64,000 nt of DNA from a candidate division SR1 bacterium (GTDB taxonomy: Bacteria > Patescibacteriota > JACMRA01). The stretch covers positions 1 through 64,000 of the forward strand of contig JACMQI010000014.1 of the NCBI GenBank assembly GCA_014377045.1. Reading direction: 5' to 3'. A program made the translations under genes and the position numbers. The notes beneath the pieces were generated by a model, which had not been told where the DNA came from, searched no databases, and worked only from the letters and a program-made list of their open reading frames with translations. Shown one piece after another: positions 17,001-24,221 of the stretch (its first letter is position 1; every line of letters begins with the position of its first letter).

Positions 17001-18028
17001 AGATCAGAAGCAGCAAATCTACCACCATCAAGTTGAAGCATTGGTCGTAGCTCAGGAGGTAAAACCATTACACACCTTAAGACCATCCACTCAGGGCGAG
17101 TATTATTATTTAAAAAGTACTTACTTAATTTTAATCTTTTTGCAATTTTCTTTTTGTTTTGACCTTTTGCTACTTCAATTTTTTGTTTAAGTACTTCATC
17201 TTCTTTGCTAAGATCGATATTTCTTAATAATGTTTCGATAGCTTCCGCACCAATTCCAGCTTTGAAAACAGGACCAAATTTTAGTGCAAGTTCTTGATAC
17301 ACTACCTCAGTAATAACATCTTTATATTGCAATGCAGCAAGTTCTTTTTTTGCAACTTCTGAAATAGTCTCAATACGAGCATGCATTTCTGTTTGCTGAT
17401 TTTTTAATAACTCTTTATCAACTTCGTATTTTGACTTGAGTATATCTGAATCGTATTTTCCAGAAGATTTATCTATTTGATACTGACGGGAAAGGTCCTC
17501 AAATTTTTTATCGTAATCATTTTTAGACATTTTGACACGAGCAATAGATTCTCTTTCAATTTTAGCCAAATACTCTTGTCTAATATCTTCATTAATTTCA
17601 GTAATTACATATGCTGAGAAATATGTTACACGACTAATGTCGATTGTCTTCATATCTAGCATAAGACTTATTCTTGAAGAAATAATTCTCAAAAACCATG
17701 GATGAACACAAGAGGCTGCAAGTGCAATATGACCCATTCTTTCTCTTCTTACTGAAGAATGTGTTACCATAACACCACATTTATCACAAATAACACCTGC
17801 GTAACGGTACCTTTTATATTTTCCACAAGCACATTCCCAGTCTTTAATTGGACCAAAAATTGCTTGGCAAAAGAGACCATTCATTTGAGGTGTACCACTT
17901 CTATAGTTTATAGTTTCTGCGGTAAGTACTTCTCCATAACTCATGTTTTTCATTTCTTCTGGAGACATAAGCTCTAAGCTTACAGAATCTACATTTTTTA
18001 ATTGACTTGGAATAGCTACGTATGGCAT
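14051..18028 (-). CDS. rpoC: RNA polymerase beta' subunit
   Basis: 1325 residues. The N-terminal zinc site uses Cys66, 68, 81 and 84 (CACGKYKRYRYAGVICDKC). The catalytic NADFDGDQM is at 548-556. The second zinc cluster lies in KCALARGICKLCYG; MGENSTQLTMDAKRSGGV in the trigger-loop region corresponds to the conserved G-E-P-G-T-Q-L-T-M-x-T-F-H-x-G-G segment but is altered. An acidic tail ends the protein. Unusually rpoB is not upstream: the gene has its own promoter and is followed by a terminator, so beta' is made from a monocistronic transcript. Confidence 0.97.
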   Translation of the reverse strand: MPYVAIPSQLKNVDSVSLELMSPEEMKNMSYGEVLTAETINYRSGTPQMNGLFCQAIFGPIKDWECACGKYKRYRYAGVICDKCGVMVTHSSVRRERMGHIALAASCVHPWFLRIISSRISLMLDMKTIDISRVTYFSAYVITEINEDIRQEYLAKIERESIARVKMSKNDYDKKFEDLSRQYQIDKSSGKYDSDILKSKYEVDKELLKNQQTEMHARIETISEVAKKELAALQYKDVITEVVYQELALKFGPVFKAGIGAEAIETLLRNIDLSKEDEVLKQKIEVAKGQNKKKIAKRLKLSKYFLNNNTRPEWMVLRCVMVLPPELRPMLQLDGGRFAASDLNELYRRLINRNNRLRKLIQIGAPEVILRNEKRMLQEAVEALIDNSAKSGRQVMASAGVKRPLKSLTDILKGKQGRFRQNLLGKRVDYSGRSVIIIGPHLKLDQCGIPKEMALELFKPFLIGKIIVKSEAGLLNDEGQAFNVHSARRLIESKKSVVYDILDEVIKDKYVLLNRAPTLHRLSFLAFKPVLSEGKAIQLHPLVCRAFNADFDGDQMAVHLPITVRGQEEAKNLMVASKNLLKPASGDLIMGAHQDMILGGYYLTNVTKTPVENTIKAYSSKNEALSAFDQKNIDIGELIKVRFNNGSKGEIKETTVGRIIFNSCFPEENEYYNYTVDKKAFENILNTSYHSLGPDSLPKILDTLKYITFKYVTESGISISFADLNSPTGKHELLNETRDRVQQIQQFFEIGMMTNEERYKQVVNTWRSTSEAISVMTQEQLDRNNNIGMMLTSGARGNNSLLNQMVGIRGLSVTASGHIIELPAQHGYIEGLSGLEYFIGMKGQRKAQADLSLKTADAGYLTRRLVDVAQNLIVMSEDCETKESILINEENSSRMNKTIWDRLYGRYLAKDVVIDGKTIAVSGEFISINKLAELKKANVSEFYARSSTKCALARGICKLCYGVDFSNHLPVKLGVPVGIIGAQSMGENSTQLTMDAKRSGGVLAKADITAGLPRVEELFEARMPKYSIPINTINGVIEKLEGSVDTGFTITIAAKQGEHIINYDTENDRLLLEEGAQVDYDDGLYIKSNGEIVVSGLSGILQKKQNQIVLIQNSPIVKEFKILPGVGVNLTVGQKVKRGQLLAEGSADLQEIMNVSGIDAVQEYIINQLNDIYVANGISVNEKHIEVIVKQMCSKVSVVDPGSSDLTTGDTISLSLIRTINQQLKNEHKNAVSFKPTIIGISRASLSTDSFLSAASFQETARVLVEAVISGRKDYLLGLKENVILGQLIPAGTGFSTSKMNLANVVQEEFDEVPALEPEPSEISF

Positions 18029-18124
18029 AATAATGAATAAATATTTATAAACAACAAATTACCCTAGAAACAGGGAACTTTAAAAAACAATATGACTAGT
18101 CAAATCTTTCATTTGCTGTATTAA

Positions 18125-18153
18125 TCAATAACATATCTTACTTGCCTTGTCAA
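18125..18153 (-). promoter_or_regulatory. Promoter of rpoC
   Basis: Minus strand TTGACA (18153-18148), 17 bases, TATTGA (18130-18125). It leaves a leader of about 90 bases containing a small CCCT/AGGG hairpin (18062-18075). Confidence 0.75.
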
Positions 18154-18202
18154 CCTATTTTATTTCAAAAAGTTTTACACTTTTATTTATTGTATATCTT
18201 TT

Positions 18203-18772
18203 TTAAAAAATTGCATCTACCTCCTCTTCGAATTTAATAGTTCCTAAAATAGGAGAATCTAAAAATATATCTTTAGTATCTAATAAATCGATATACTTAA
18301 GCGGCTTTTTGTCCATAGCTAGTAAAAATAATTCGTTTGTCAACTTAACATCGTTCATACAATAATCAATCAAAGGCTCCCAATTTTTTTCTTTATGATA
18401 ATGTTTATACACCTCGTAAGAATCAGTTTTTTTAGAACCAAGAGTTGCTTTGCACACATCATCAAGTTTTACTTTAAAACCGATTTTTTTTTCAATTTCT
18501 ATTAAAAGATCGTAACTTGGCAACTTCTTTAGGTCAAAATCTGCATACTTTTGTAATACTGGTAAATCAAACCAAAGATGATTATAACCAATTACTAAAT
18601 CAGTTTTTTTTAAGATTTTAAGAAATGCTTGGACATCCTTTTCCATAAATGCAATATATTCATCTATCCAGCTTATATAAGCACCAACTACTGATGTTCT
18701 AAACTCAGTTACATCTATTTTATTAAGATCTGATGGACTGTAGGTTTCGATATCAAAAGTTATGAAATTCAT
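18203..18772 (-). CDS. DEDD-type 3'-5' exonuclease (RNase H-like)
   Basis: 189 residues from ATG 18772; an ATG at 18781 overlaps the predicted -10 box and was rejected. FITFDIET carries the first D and E, VIGYNHLWFDLPVL the second block with D, and YCMNDVKLTNELF the last D in a Y-x-x-x-D setting. This matches the predicted 3'-5' exonuclease/RNase_H_2 group related to DnaQ and the proofreading domains. It lies between the nusB operon and rpoC with its own promoter. Its substrate is unknown; tRNA/RNA trimming or repair are possible. Confidence 0.75.
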   Translation of the reverse strand: MNFITFDIETYSPSDLNKIDVTEFRTSVVGAYISWIDEYIAFMEKDVQAFLKILKKTDLVIGYNHLWFDLPVLQKYADFDLKKLPSYDLLIEIEKKIGFKVKLDDVCKATLGSKKTDSYEVYKHYHKEKNWEPLIDYCMNDVKLTNELFLLAMDKKPLKYIDLLDTKDIFLDSPILGTIKFEEEVDAIF

Positions 18773-18778
18773 ATTTAA

Positions 18779-18807
18779 CATCTAATCAAATAAATAAATA
18801 ATGTCAA
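18779..18807 (-). promoter_or_regulatory. Promoter of the DEDD exonuclease gene
   Basis: Minus strand TTGACA (18807-18802), 17 bases, TAGATG (18784-18779). The ATG at 18772 is 35 bases from the first base of the -35, so the mRNA is probably leaderless. Confidence 0.65.
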
Positions 18808-18899
18808 AACAATTGACAATCATGATAACTATTATAAAAAATAGTTATATGAAATATAAAAGATATATTCAGTAATTGATGATTAATCTACAAAAAAGT

Positions 18900-19310
18900 C
18901 TAGGCACTTTCTTCAATCATCTTACTGATAACAGCATGTACCAAGGCTGGGTTTTCTCCTCCTGCAAAATCTTGAGCAAATTTTATATAGTGACCTACTA
19001 ATTTGGCTTCTTTATCTTCGTTCAAGTTACTTTCAAGTAAAAATACGATAAGACAAGCTTTAATAATATCAAAAGTTTTGTCCCATTTGTTTATATGCTT
19101 TATAATTTGATCAATATAAATTTCTTTGTTAGATAAATAAATATTATAAACTTTAATAAGGTCGCTTTCTGTAAACTCAATATCTTCGTTCTTAATTTCA
19201 TTTATCAATACTGTCCAGTCTGGAATGTATTCACTACCATTAAAAGAATCCCAAAATAAATTTTGGTATACAGAAGCTATTACGCACTTTCGAAAGTTTT
19301 TAGGCCACAT
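18900..19310 (-). CDS. nusB: Transcription antitermination factor NusB-like
   Basis: 136 residues, all-helical, normal NusB length. The C-terminal KLVGHYIKFAQDFAGGENPALVHAV matches the most conserved NusB stretch (L-V-N-x-Y-V-E-x-A-K-x-F-[SG]-x-x-x-x-x-x-F-V-N-G-V-L). Its N-terminus FRKCVIASVYQNLFWD fits the R-x-x-A-x-Q-x-L-Y-Q helix loosely. It binds boxA with S10 in rRNA antitermination. Last gene of rpsI-rpmA-rpmF-nusB. Confidence 0.78.
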   Translation of the reverse strand: MWPKNFRKCVIASVYQNLFWDSFNGSEYIPDWTVLINEIKNEDIEFTESDLIKVYNIYLSNKEIYIDQIIKHINKWDKTFDIIKACLIVFLLESNLNEDKEAKLVGHYIKFAQDFAGGENPALVHAVISKMIEESA

Positions 19311-19314
19311 GATA

Positions 19315-19500
19315 CTAAATCAATTTTGCTATAATTTTTTTACCTTTGTAAAAACCACAATTAGAGCAAACCACATGCGGTTTTACTTGGTAACCGCAAT
19401 TAGAACAGCTAGCCATTTGCTTAATTTCGATTTTTCCATGACCTTGGCTTCTACGATTTCCCTGTCTTCTTTTCGTCGTTTTTTTCTTTGGAACTGCCAT
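19315..19500 (-). CDS. rpmF: 50S ribosomal protein bL32
   Basis: 61 residues. MAVPKKKTTKRRQGNRRSQG is the bL32 start. CSNCGYQVKPHVVCSNCGFYKGK holds two C-x-x-C pairs that would bind zinc. Stop is 4 bases before the nusB start. Confidence 0.95.
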   Translation of the reverse strand: MAVPKKKTTKRRQGNRRSQGHGKIEIKQMASCSNCGYQVKPHVVCSNCGFYKGKKIIAKLI

Positions 19501-19509
19501 AAATAAATA

Positions 19510-19926
19510 TTAAATTAATTTTTCTTTAATCGTTTTTTTCTTAGCTATAGTCTTTTCTTTAGCCACTTTAGGTAATGTTTTTTTTGATGAAACAGTCTTT
19601 AGTTTATCCTCAGTTTTTGTTTTAACCTTGACTTCTTTTTTTTCAAGGGAAGGAATAACGATATTTAAGTATGTTCTTTTGGTTAGATTTCCATTGAATC
19701 CTATTACTTTCTTTTTTACAAACTCTAAAATACCATCAGTTAAAGAAATCAAAGAATCATCAGAAGCTCTTTTTACATTAACTCCTGGATGAAATTTAGT
19801 ACCTCTTTGTCTTACTAAAATTTCGCCTTTAATAACTTTTTCACTTCCAAAGACTTTAACTCCTAGTCTTTTTGATCTAGAATCTCTATTGTTTTTTACC
19901 GACCCTGCGGCTTTTTTATGTGCCAT
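19510..19926 (-). CDS. rpmA: 50S ribosomal protein bL27 with Lys-rich extension
   Basis: 138 residues; the standard protein is ~85-90. Residues 1-85 are bL27: [20 protein letters not shown] (the usual G-G-G-S-x-x-N-G-R-D-S-x-x-K-R), [30 protein letters not shown]. No Firmicute-type leader precedes the MAHKK. Residues ~88-138 are a Lys/Thr/Glu-rich extension, probably disordered and rRNA-binding. It follows rpsI, not rplU. Confidence 0.94.
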   Translation of the reverse strand: MAHKKAAGSVKNNRDSRSKRLGVKVFGSEKVIKGEILVRQRGTKFHPGVNVKRASDDSLISLTDGILEFVKKKVIGFNGNLTKRTYLNIVIPSLEKKEVKVKTKTEDKLKTVSSKKTLPKVAKEKTIAKKKTIKEKLI

Positions 19927-19965
19927 ATATTATAGTTAAATTAAATTATTTGTAAATACGATTTA

Positions 19966-20355
19966 TTAACGCTTCACCCACTGGCGTGCTTTTCTAGCTT
20001 TTTTGAGACCAGATCGCTTAGGTAAAACTTTACGATTATCAGTTGTAAGGTAGTTGAATAGCTTAAGGGTTGGCTTAATAGTTTCGTCTTTTTTTAATAA
20101 TGCTTTAGCAATAGCTAATCTAGCTGCTTCGCTCTGACCTGTAAGACCACCACCATTACTGAACAATGTAATTTTACCAGTTTTTAGACCAATATTGGTA
20201 AACATGGTTTGAAGAGTCTCATAATAGTAAGCTGTGAAATACTCTTTTGCATCTCGACCATTTGCAGTGACTTCCAAAGTTTCTGAGTCATAGTATTTTG
20301 CTCTAACTGAAGATCTTTTTCTTCTTCCTAATCCGTAATAATATTTTGTATTCAT
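19966..20355 (-). CDS. rpsI: 30S ribosomal protein uS9
   Basis: 129 residues from ATG 20355 (MNTKYYYGLGRRKRSSVRAK). A TTG at 20388 lies in the promoter. GGGLTGQSEAARLAIAKALL and the basic tail KKARKARQWVKR, which reaches the P site tRNA, are typical. It heads rpsI-rpmA-rpmF-nusB; rplM is in a different operon. Confidence 0.96.
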   Translation of the reverse strand: MNTKYYYGLGRRKRSSVRAKYYDSETLEVTANGRDAKEYFTAYYYETLQTMFTNIGLKTGKITLFSNGGGLTGQSEAARLAIAKALLKKDETIKPTLKLFNYLTTDNRKVLPKRSGLKKARKARQWVKR

Positions 20356-20377
20356 AAATAAATGGTATGCTGCTGTT

Positions 20378-20407
20378 ATAATAAACAATAAAATTAAGTT
20401 TTGTCAA
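20378..20407 (-). promoter_or_regulatory. Promoter of rpsI-rpmA-rpmF-nusB
   Basis: Minus strand TTGACA (20407-20402), 18 bases, TATTAT (20383-20378). The rpsI ATG is 22 bases after the -10 box. Confidence 0.85.
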
Positions 20408-20424
20408 GAAAAGTTTATATTTTT

Positions 20425-21567
20425 TTATTTGACCTCACAAAATCCTTCCCACCAGCTATCAAATTGATCTGATGAAATCTTATCTCGTATCAATTCTGTC
20501 AGATTTAAGTAGTACTCTAAATTATTTAGCGTTGCAAGTCTATATGCTAATAGCTCTTTAGACACAAAAAGATGCCTAAGATATGCCTTTGAGTAAGTAC
20601 GTAACTCTATAAATTTTGAATTTTCATTAATTGGACTAAAATCTGTTGCATTTTCGTTTTTTAGTATACGAAGCGTTCTATATTGACTATCTCCAACTCC
20701 TATAAATAGAGATCCATGTCTCGCATTTCTAGTTGGCATGACACAGTCGAACATGTCGATACCTCGCGCAACCATCTGAACAATATCTTTAGGCGTTCCG
20801 ACCCCTAACAAGTGCCTTGGTTTATACTCTTCAAGAATTTCTGTTTGAGATAACACTTGTGAATACATAGTTTCTTCTGGCTCACCTCCATTAGCTACAC
20901 CTCCAATAGAATAGCCAGAAAAATCTAACTCTTTTGTGAGTCGGGCGGATTCTCTTCGCAAAACTTCAAACTGAGCACCTTGAGGAATACCAAAAAGATT
21001 ATTATAATGATTTGTTTCTAGCCTCAGTTTTTCAAACTCATCTTTACTACGCTGGGCCCACCTAATTGTCCTTTCCATGGCTTTACGCGCCACCTCATAT
21101 GTTATCTCGGCAGGTAAGCACTCATCAAGGACCAAGGCAATATCCGAGCCAATAATCGTTTGAATACTAATCGATTTTTCTGGACTTAGAAAACGTTTTT
21201 CACCATTTAGGTGAGATCTAAATTCTACACCTTCTTCTGTAAATTTACTAATTTTTGTTAAACTAAAAGCTTGAAAACCTCCAGAATCAGTTAAGATAGG
21301 TCTTTTCCAAGAGCTAAAATTATGAAGACCACCTGCACTACTAAGCACATCTAAATCTGGTCTAAGCCATAAATGATAGGTATTTCCTAAAATAATCTGG
21401 GCATTAAGCTCTTCTAAATCGGTAAATGTCAGACTTTTAACAGTACCTTGAGTACCAATTGGCATAAAAATAGGAGTTAAGACATCACCATGAGATAAGC
21501 TTAATATGCCTGCCCTAGCTTTTGTTTTTTCTGATTTTTTTACAATTTTAAATAGATCTCTTTTCAT
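20425..21567 (-). CDS. tgt: tRNA-guanine transglycosylase (Tgt) lacking its zinc site
   Basis: 380 residues, normal length. Core motifs are intact: LTDSGGFQAFSL with the general acid/base Asp, FDCVMPTRNARHG with the nucleophilic Asp, and the HLLGVGTPKDIVQMVARGID block. Tgt swaps guanine 34 for preQ1 in GUN-anticodon tRNAs. The C-terminal Zn site (C-x-C-x-x-C ... H) is replaced by Ser317, Phe319, Leu322 and Asn348, although flanking SPINEN, YSKAYLRHLF and NLEYYL align without gaps. The substrate loop reads IGGVANGGEP instead of IGG-LAVGE-P, with one extra residue. It is last in HIT-murC-tgt. No preQ1 synthesis gene is nearby. Confidence 0.93.
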   Translation of the reverse strand: MKRDLFKIVKKSEKTKARAGILSLSHGDVLTPIFMPIGTQGTVKSLTFTDLEELNAQIILGNTYHLWLRPDLDVLSSAGGLHNFSSWKRPILTDSGGFQAFSLTKISKFTEEGVEFRSHLNGEKRFLSPEKSISIQTIIGSDIALVLDECLPAEITYEVARKAMERTIRWAQRSKDEFEKLRLETNHYNNLFGIPQGAQFEVLRRESARLTKELDFSGYSIGGVANGGEPEETMYSQVLSQTEILEEYKPRHLLGVGTPKDIVQMVARGIDMFDCVMPTRNARHGSLFIGVGDSQYRTLRILKNENATDFSPINENSKFIELRTYSKAYLRHLFVSKELLAYRLATLNNLEYYLNLTELIRDKISSDQFDSWWEGFCEVK

Positions 21568-21574
21568 AATATTT

Positions 21575-22831
21575 CTAAAAATTTGTATTACTCCTCATCC
21601 ATTGATCTATCGATCCCGCGCCCATACCTATTATCAGATCACCTTCGGAATGATTTTTTTGTAAATTTTGTTTAAGAGTATCATCTAATAAGCTCTCAAT
21701 AATCTTTTCTGGATTATTCACAAAGAATATAAGTTCTTGGGGTGTTAGAACAGCTAATTGAGGGTTTTCCCTACTTAAATAAGTTGGAAGCCAGTAAACT
21801 TTTGTAGCCAAAGTAAAACAATTTTTATATAAAGCCTTGATTTCATGTTGTCTAATATTTTGGTGTGGTTGGTAAACTACTACTACTTTATCACTTAGCT
21901 CGCTTGCAAGCTGCAAAGTAGCTGCTATTTCTGTTGGGTGATGAGCATAATCAGAATATACATTTTCGCTTATCTTCTCAAATCTACGCTGTGTACCAGG
22001 AAATAAATTCGCAATTTCGAGCATTTCAGTATAATTATGCAGATCTCCAAATACGTATTGCATAAGACTAAGCGCTAAAGTCATATTAGATCTATTGTGA
22101 GCTCCAACAAGATTTATTTCACTATCAAGACTTCTTTCTAAAAAGTTAATCCGATTTGTATTTTTAATTTTAGAATCTTCATTTTTCCACGTAATGACAT
22201 ACTTACTTTGAGAAGCAAATTGATCAAAAGCCTTGTAATAATCATCTTTAACTGGATAAGTATCAGGATGATCGTAGTCAATGTTTGTAATAATAGAAAT
22301 AAATGGGTTATAATGTAAAAAATTTTTATCAAATTCATCAGCTTCGTATATAAAATATTCACTTTCCTCTTGATAATGGGATGCAGGTCCAAAAGAAATA
22401 TTTGAGCCTATCAGATAACTAATAGGAATATTTTGTTGTTTAAAAAGCCAGACAGCCATTGCTGTGGTAGTTGTTTTACCATGAGTTCCAGCTACTGCCA
22501 GCATTTTAAGTTTTTTTTGTTCTACAAAAGTATTAATAAAAGAATCTCTCTTTCCAAAAGGTATATTATTTATCTTTGCAAACAGCAACTCAGTATCGTC
22601 TGGTTTGCATGCTGCCGTATAAACTACATAATCCACTGGTTTTTCTCTATGAAGTTTTTCTAAATAGTCGCAATCTTCATGATAATTGACACTTACATTT
22701 CTCTTCTCAACAGCATCAGTACCAAAACTATGCTGTAAATCTGATCCAGAAACTTCATAACCACAATCTAAAGCCAATTGTGCTAGCGGTGAAAGTCCTG
22801 TCCCTCCTATTCCTACAAAATATATATGCAT
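21575..22831 (-). CDS. murC: UDP-N-acetylmuramate-L-alanine ligase
   Basis: 418 residues (family ~430-480). The N-terminal Rossmann domain starts MHIYFVGIGGTGLSPLAQLA; the P-loop is AGTHGKTTTT; YEADEFDKNF, NIDYDHPDTYP and LVGAHNRSN are Mur ligase signatures; DYAHHPTEI opens the C-terminal domain. It adds L-Ala to UDP-MurNAc in peptidoglycan synthesis. A recycling Mpl enzyme is less likely given GGTGLSPLA. Middle gene of HIT-murC-tgt, with gaps of 5 and 7 bases. Confidence 0.92.
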   Translation of the reverse strand: MHIYFVGIGGTGLSPLAQLALDCGYEVSGSDLQHSFGTDAVEKRNVSVNYHEDCDYLEKLHREKPVDYVVYTAACKPDDTELLFAKINNIPFGKRDSFINTFVEQKKLKMLAVAGTHGKTTTTAMAVWLFKQQNIPISYLIGSNISFGPASHYQEESEYFIYEADEFDKNFLHYNPFISIITNIDYDHPDTYPVKDDYYKAFDQFASQSKYVITWKNEDSKIKNTNRINFLERSLDSEINLVGAHNRSNMTLALSLMQYVFGDLHNYTEMLEIANLFPGTQRRFEKISENVYSDYAHHPTEIAATLQLASELSDKVVVVYQPHQNIRQHEIKALYKNCFTLATKVYWLPTYLSRENPQLAVLTPQELIFFVNNPEKIIESLLDDTLKQNLQKNHSEGDLIIGMGAGSIDQWMRSNTNF

Positions 22832-22836
22832 ACTGT

Positions 22837-23235
22837 TTACTGTGATAAATTACTAATGATTGTTTGCTGCATAATCTTAAGCTCATCTTCTGACTGAAAT
22901 ATAGCTTTTTTTGACCAAAATTCTCCTTTAGCGCTAAAAATTGGGCAAAGATGATAATGCGCGTGAGCAACAGAAAAACCTTCAACCCAAGCACAAACCC
23001 TAAGACAGTTAGTTGATTTAATTATAGCTGTCGCTATCATTTTACTATTCTCAAAAATTTTAGTGTAATATGGCTCAGGAACTTGCCAGATCTCATCAAT
23101 TTCAATTTTTGGGACAATTAAAATATGACCTGGATTAATAGGGTGAATATCTAAAAAAGCAAAAGTTAAACTATCTTCAAAAACCTTGTAACTAGGAATT
23201 TTCCCATTTATAATTTTAGCAAATAGCGTTGACAC
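22837..23235 (-). CDS. HIT-family nucleotide hydrolase
   Basis: 132 residues from GTG 23235 (then STLFAKIINGKIPSYKVFED), chosen because the GTG is 36 bases from the -35 box and the text from here is the standard HIT start. FLDIHPINPGHILIVPK and the catalytic VAHAHYHLCP (H-x-H-x-H) are clear. Such proteins hydrolyse adenosine 5'-phosphoramidate or dinucleoside polyphosphates. The HIT signature is normally H-x-H-x-H-x-x with the middle His as nucleophile, all kept. First gene of HIT-murC-tgt. Confidence 0.9.
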   Translation of the reverse strand: MSTLFAKIINGKIPSYKVFEDSLTFAFLDIHPINPGHILIVPKIEIDEIWQVPEPYYTKIFENSKMIATAIIKSTNCLRVCAWVEGFSVAHAHYHLCPIFSAKGEFWSKKAIFQSEDELKIMQQTIISNLSQ

Positions 23236-23242
23236 GGTTTTT

Positions 23243-23271
23243 ATATTAATGTATAACCAAGATTTAGTCAA
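23243..23271 (-). promoter_or_regulatory. Promoter of HIT-murC-tgt
   Basis: Minus strand TTGACT (23271-23266), 17 bases, TAATAT (23248-23243). The GTG start at 23235 is 36 bases from the first base of the -35. Confidence 0.75.
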
Positions 23272-23292
23272 ATAACTGATAACAAGGTATTG

Positions 23293-23321
23293 GTTGACAT
23301 AATTTTTGATATATAGTATAT
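23293..23321 (+). promoter_or_regulatory. Promoter of the membrane protein gene and xthA
   Basis: TTGACA 23293-23298, 17 bases, TATATC 23316-23321. The ATG at 23332 follows the -10 box by only 10 bases. Confidence 0.85.
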
Positions 23322-23331
23322 CTAAATCTAA

Positions 23332-24219
23332 ATGACACCACCACAACCAGTATCAAAAACTAGTATACGAAGTTTTCTGTTTGAAAATAAGGGTATTATT
23401 GCGGCATCCCTCCTTACTATTCTAGTAGTTTTTTTCTTTTTTGTTATAGGATTTCCCCAATTTTTTAGCTCTATAAGGTATTTTAGTCAGAGATGGTTTG
23501 GAATTGGAGTTGTTTGTGTATACTTAATTATTTCATTTTTTATATGTGCTTTACAGTGTTGGAGCCTACCAAGACTTTTCTCTACTTGGGTTCAAACTAA
23601 TATTTTATTTCTTTTTGCAATCGCTTACTTTATAAGACTAAATAATAGTTCGCTAAATTTTTCTACTTTTGAAATTTCTACCGAGCTAGTTTTTATACCA
23701 CTTTCGATTTTTATATTTTTTGTAAACAAAAATCTTTTTCAGTCCAACAAAACAAAAGTTCTTTATATACTTGGTCAGGTAATTCTTATATCTCTTTGTG
23801 TCTTTTCTTTAGTCTATTATATTGAGATTGATAATACTGCAAAACGAGCCTATTCCAATGACTTACTATTACAGCTATTCAAGCTTCCTTCGTATTTTTG
23901 GCTTGTATTAAGTGCCTTTACTATTAGCCTTATCTCTACACTTTCATTGAAACTGAAGGAATCTATCAATGCATTATCTATATTTATTTTTTTCTTTCTT
24001 ACAACTATCCAAACTGAAATTATATTAAGTAACCTAAATTTCGGATACTGGGCAAAAACCCTGGTACTAATTATTATATGGGACTACTTATTCAACGCAA
24101 TTTTAAGCTTTTTAAAATACCCTGAATACGATAAACATAGAGTAAAGCTGATTATATCAACCGTATATCATGTTGCTCTGCTTGTCATTATTTTTCTTTT
24201 CAATTATATTAGTATATAA
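23332..24219 (+). CDS. Unknown polytopic membrane protein
   Basis: 295 residues, not recognised. A short polar N-terminus is followed by about nine strongly hydrophobic segments (roughly 23-43, 57-77, 88-103, 115-131, 142-161, 178-195, 215-232, 240-262, 268-292). No Cys cluster, charged motif or repeat stands out. The gene starts 10 bases after its -10 box, so the mRNA is nearly leaderless. xthA follows after 2 bases and is co-transcribed, which does not explain its role. Confidence 0.75.
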   Translation: MTPPQPVSKTSIRSFLFENKGIIAASLLTILVVFFFFVIGFPQFFSSIRYFSQRWFGIGVVCVYLIISFFICALQCWSLPRLFSTWVQTNILFLFAIAYFIRLNNSSLNFSTFEISTELVFIPLSIFIFFVNKNLFQSNKTKVLYILGQVILISLCVFSLVYYIEIDNTAKRAYSNDLLLQLFKLPSYFWLVLSAFTISLISTLSLKLKESINALSIFIFFFLTTIQTEIILSNLNFGYWAKTLVLIIIWDYLFNAILSFLKYPEYDKHRVKLIISTVYHVALLVIIFLFNYISI

Positions 24220-24221
24220 AT

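Noticed and set aside
18825-18848. 9-bp inverted repeat as terminator of the nusB operon
   Set aside because: ATAACTATT/AATAGTTAT is perfect but no T run follows on the minus strand, so no termination role can be supported.
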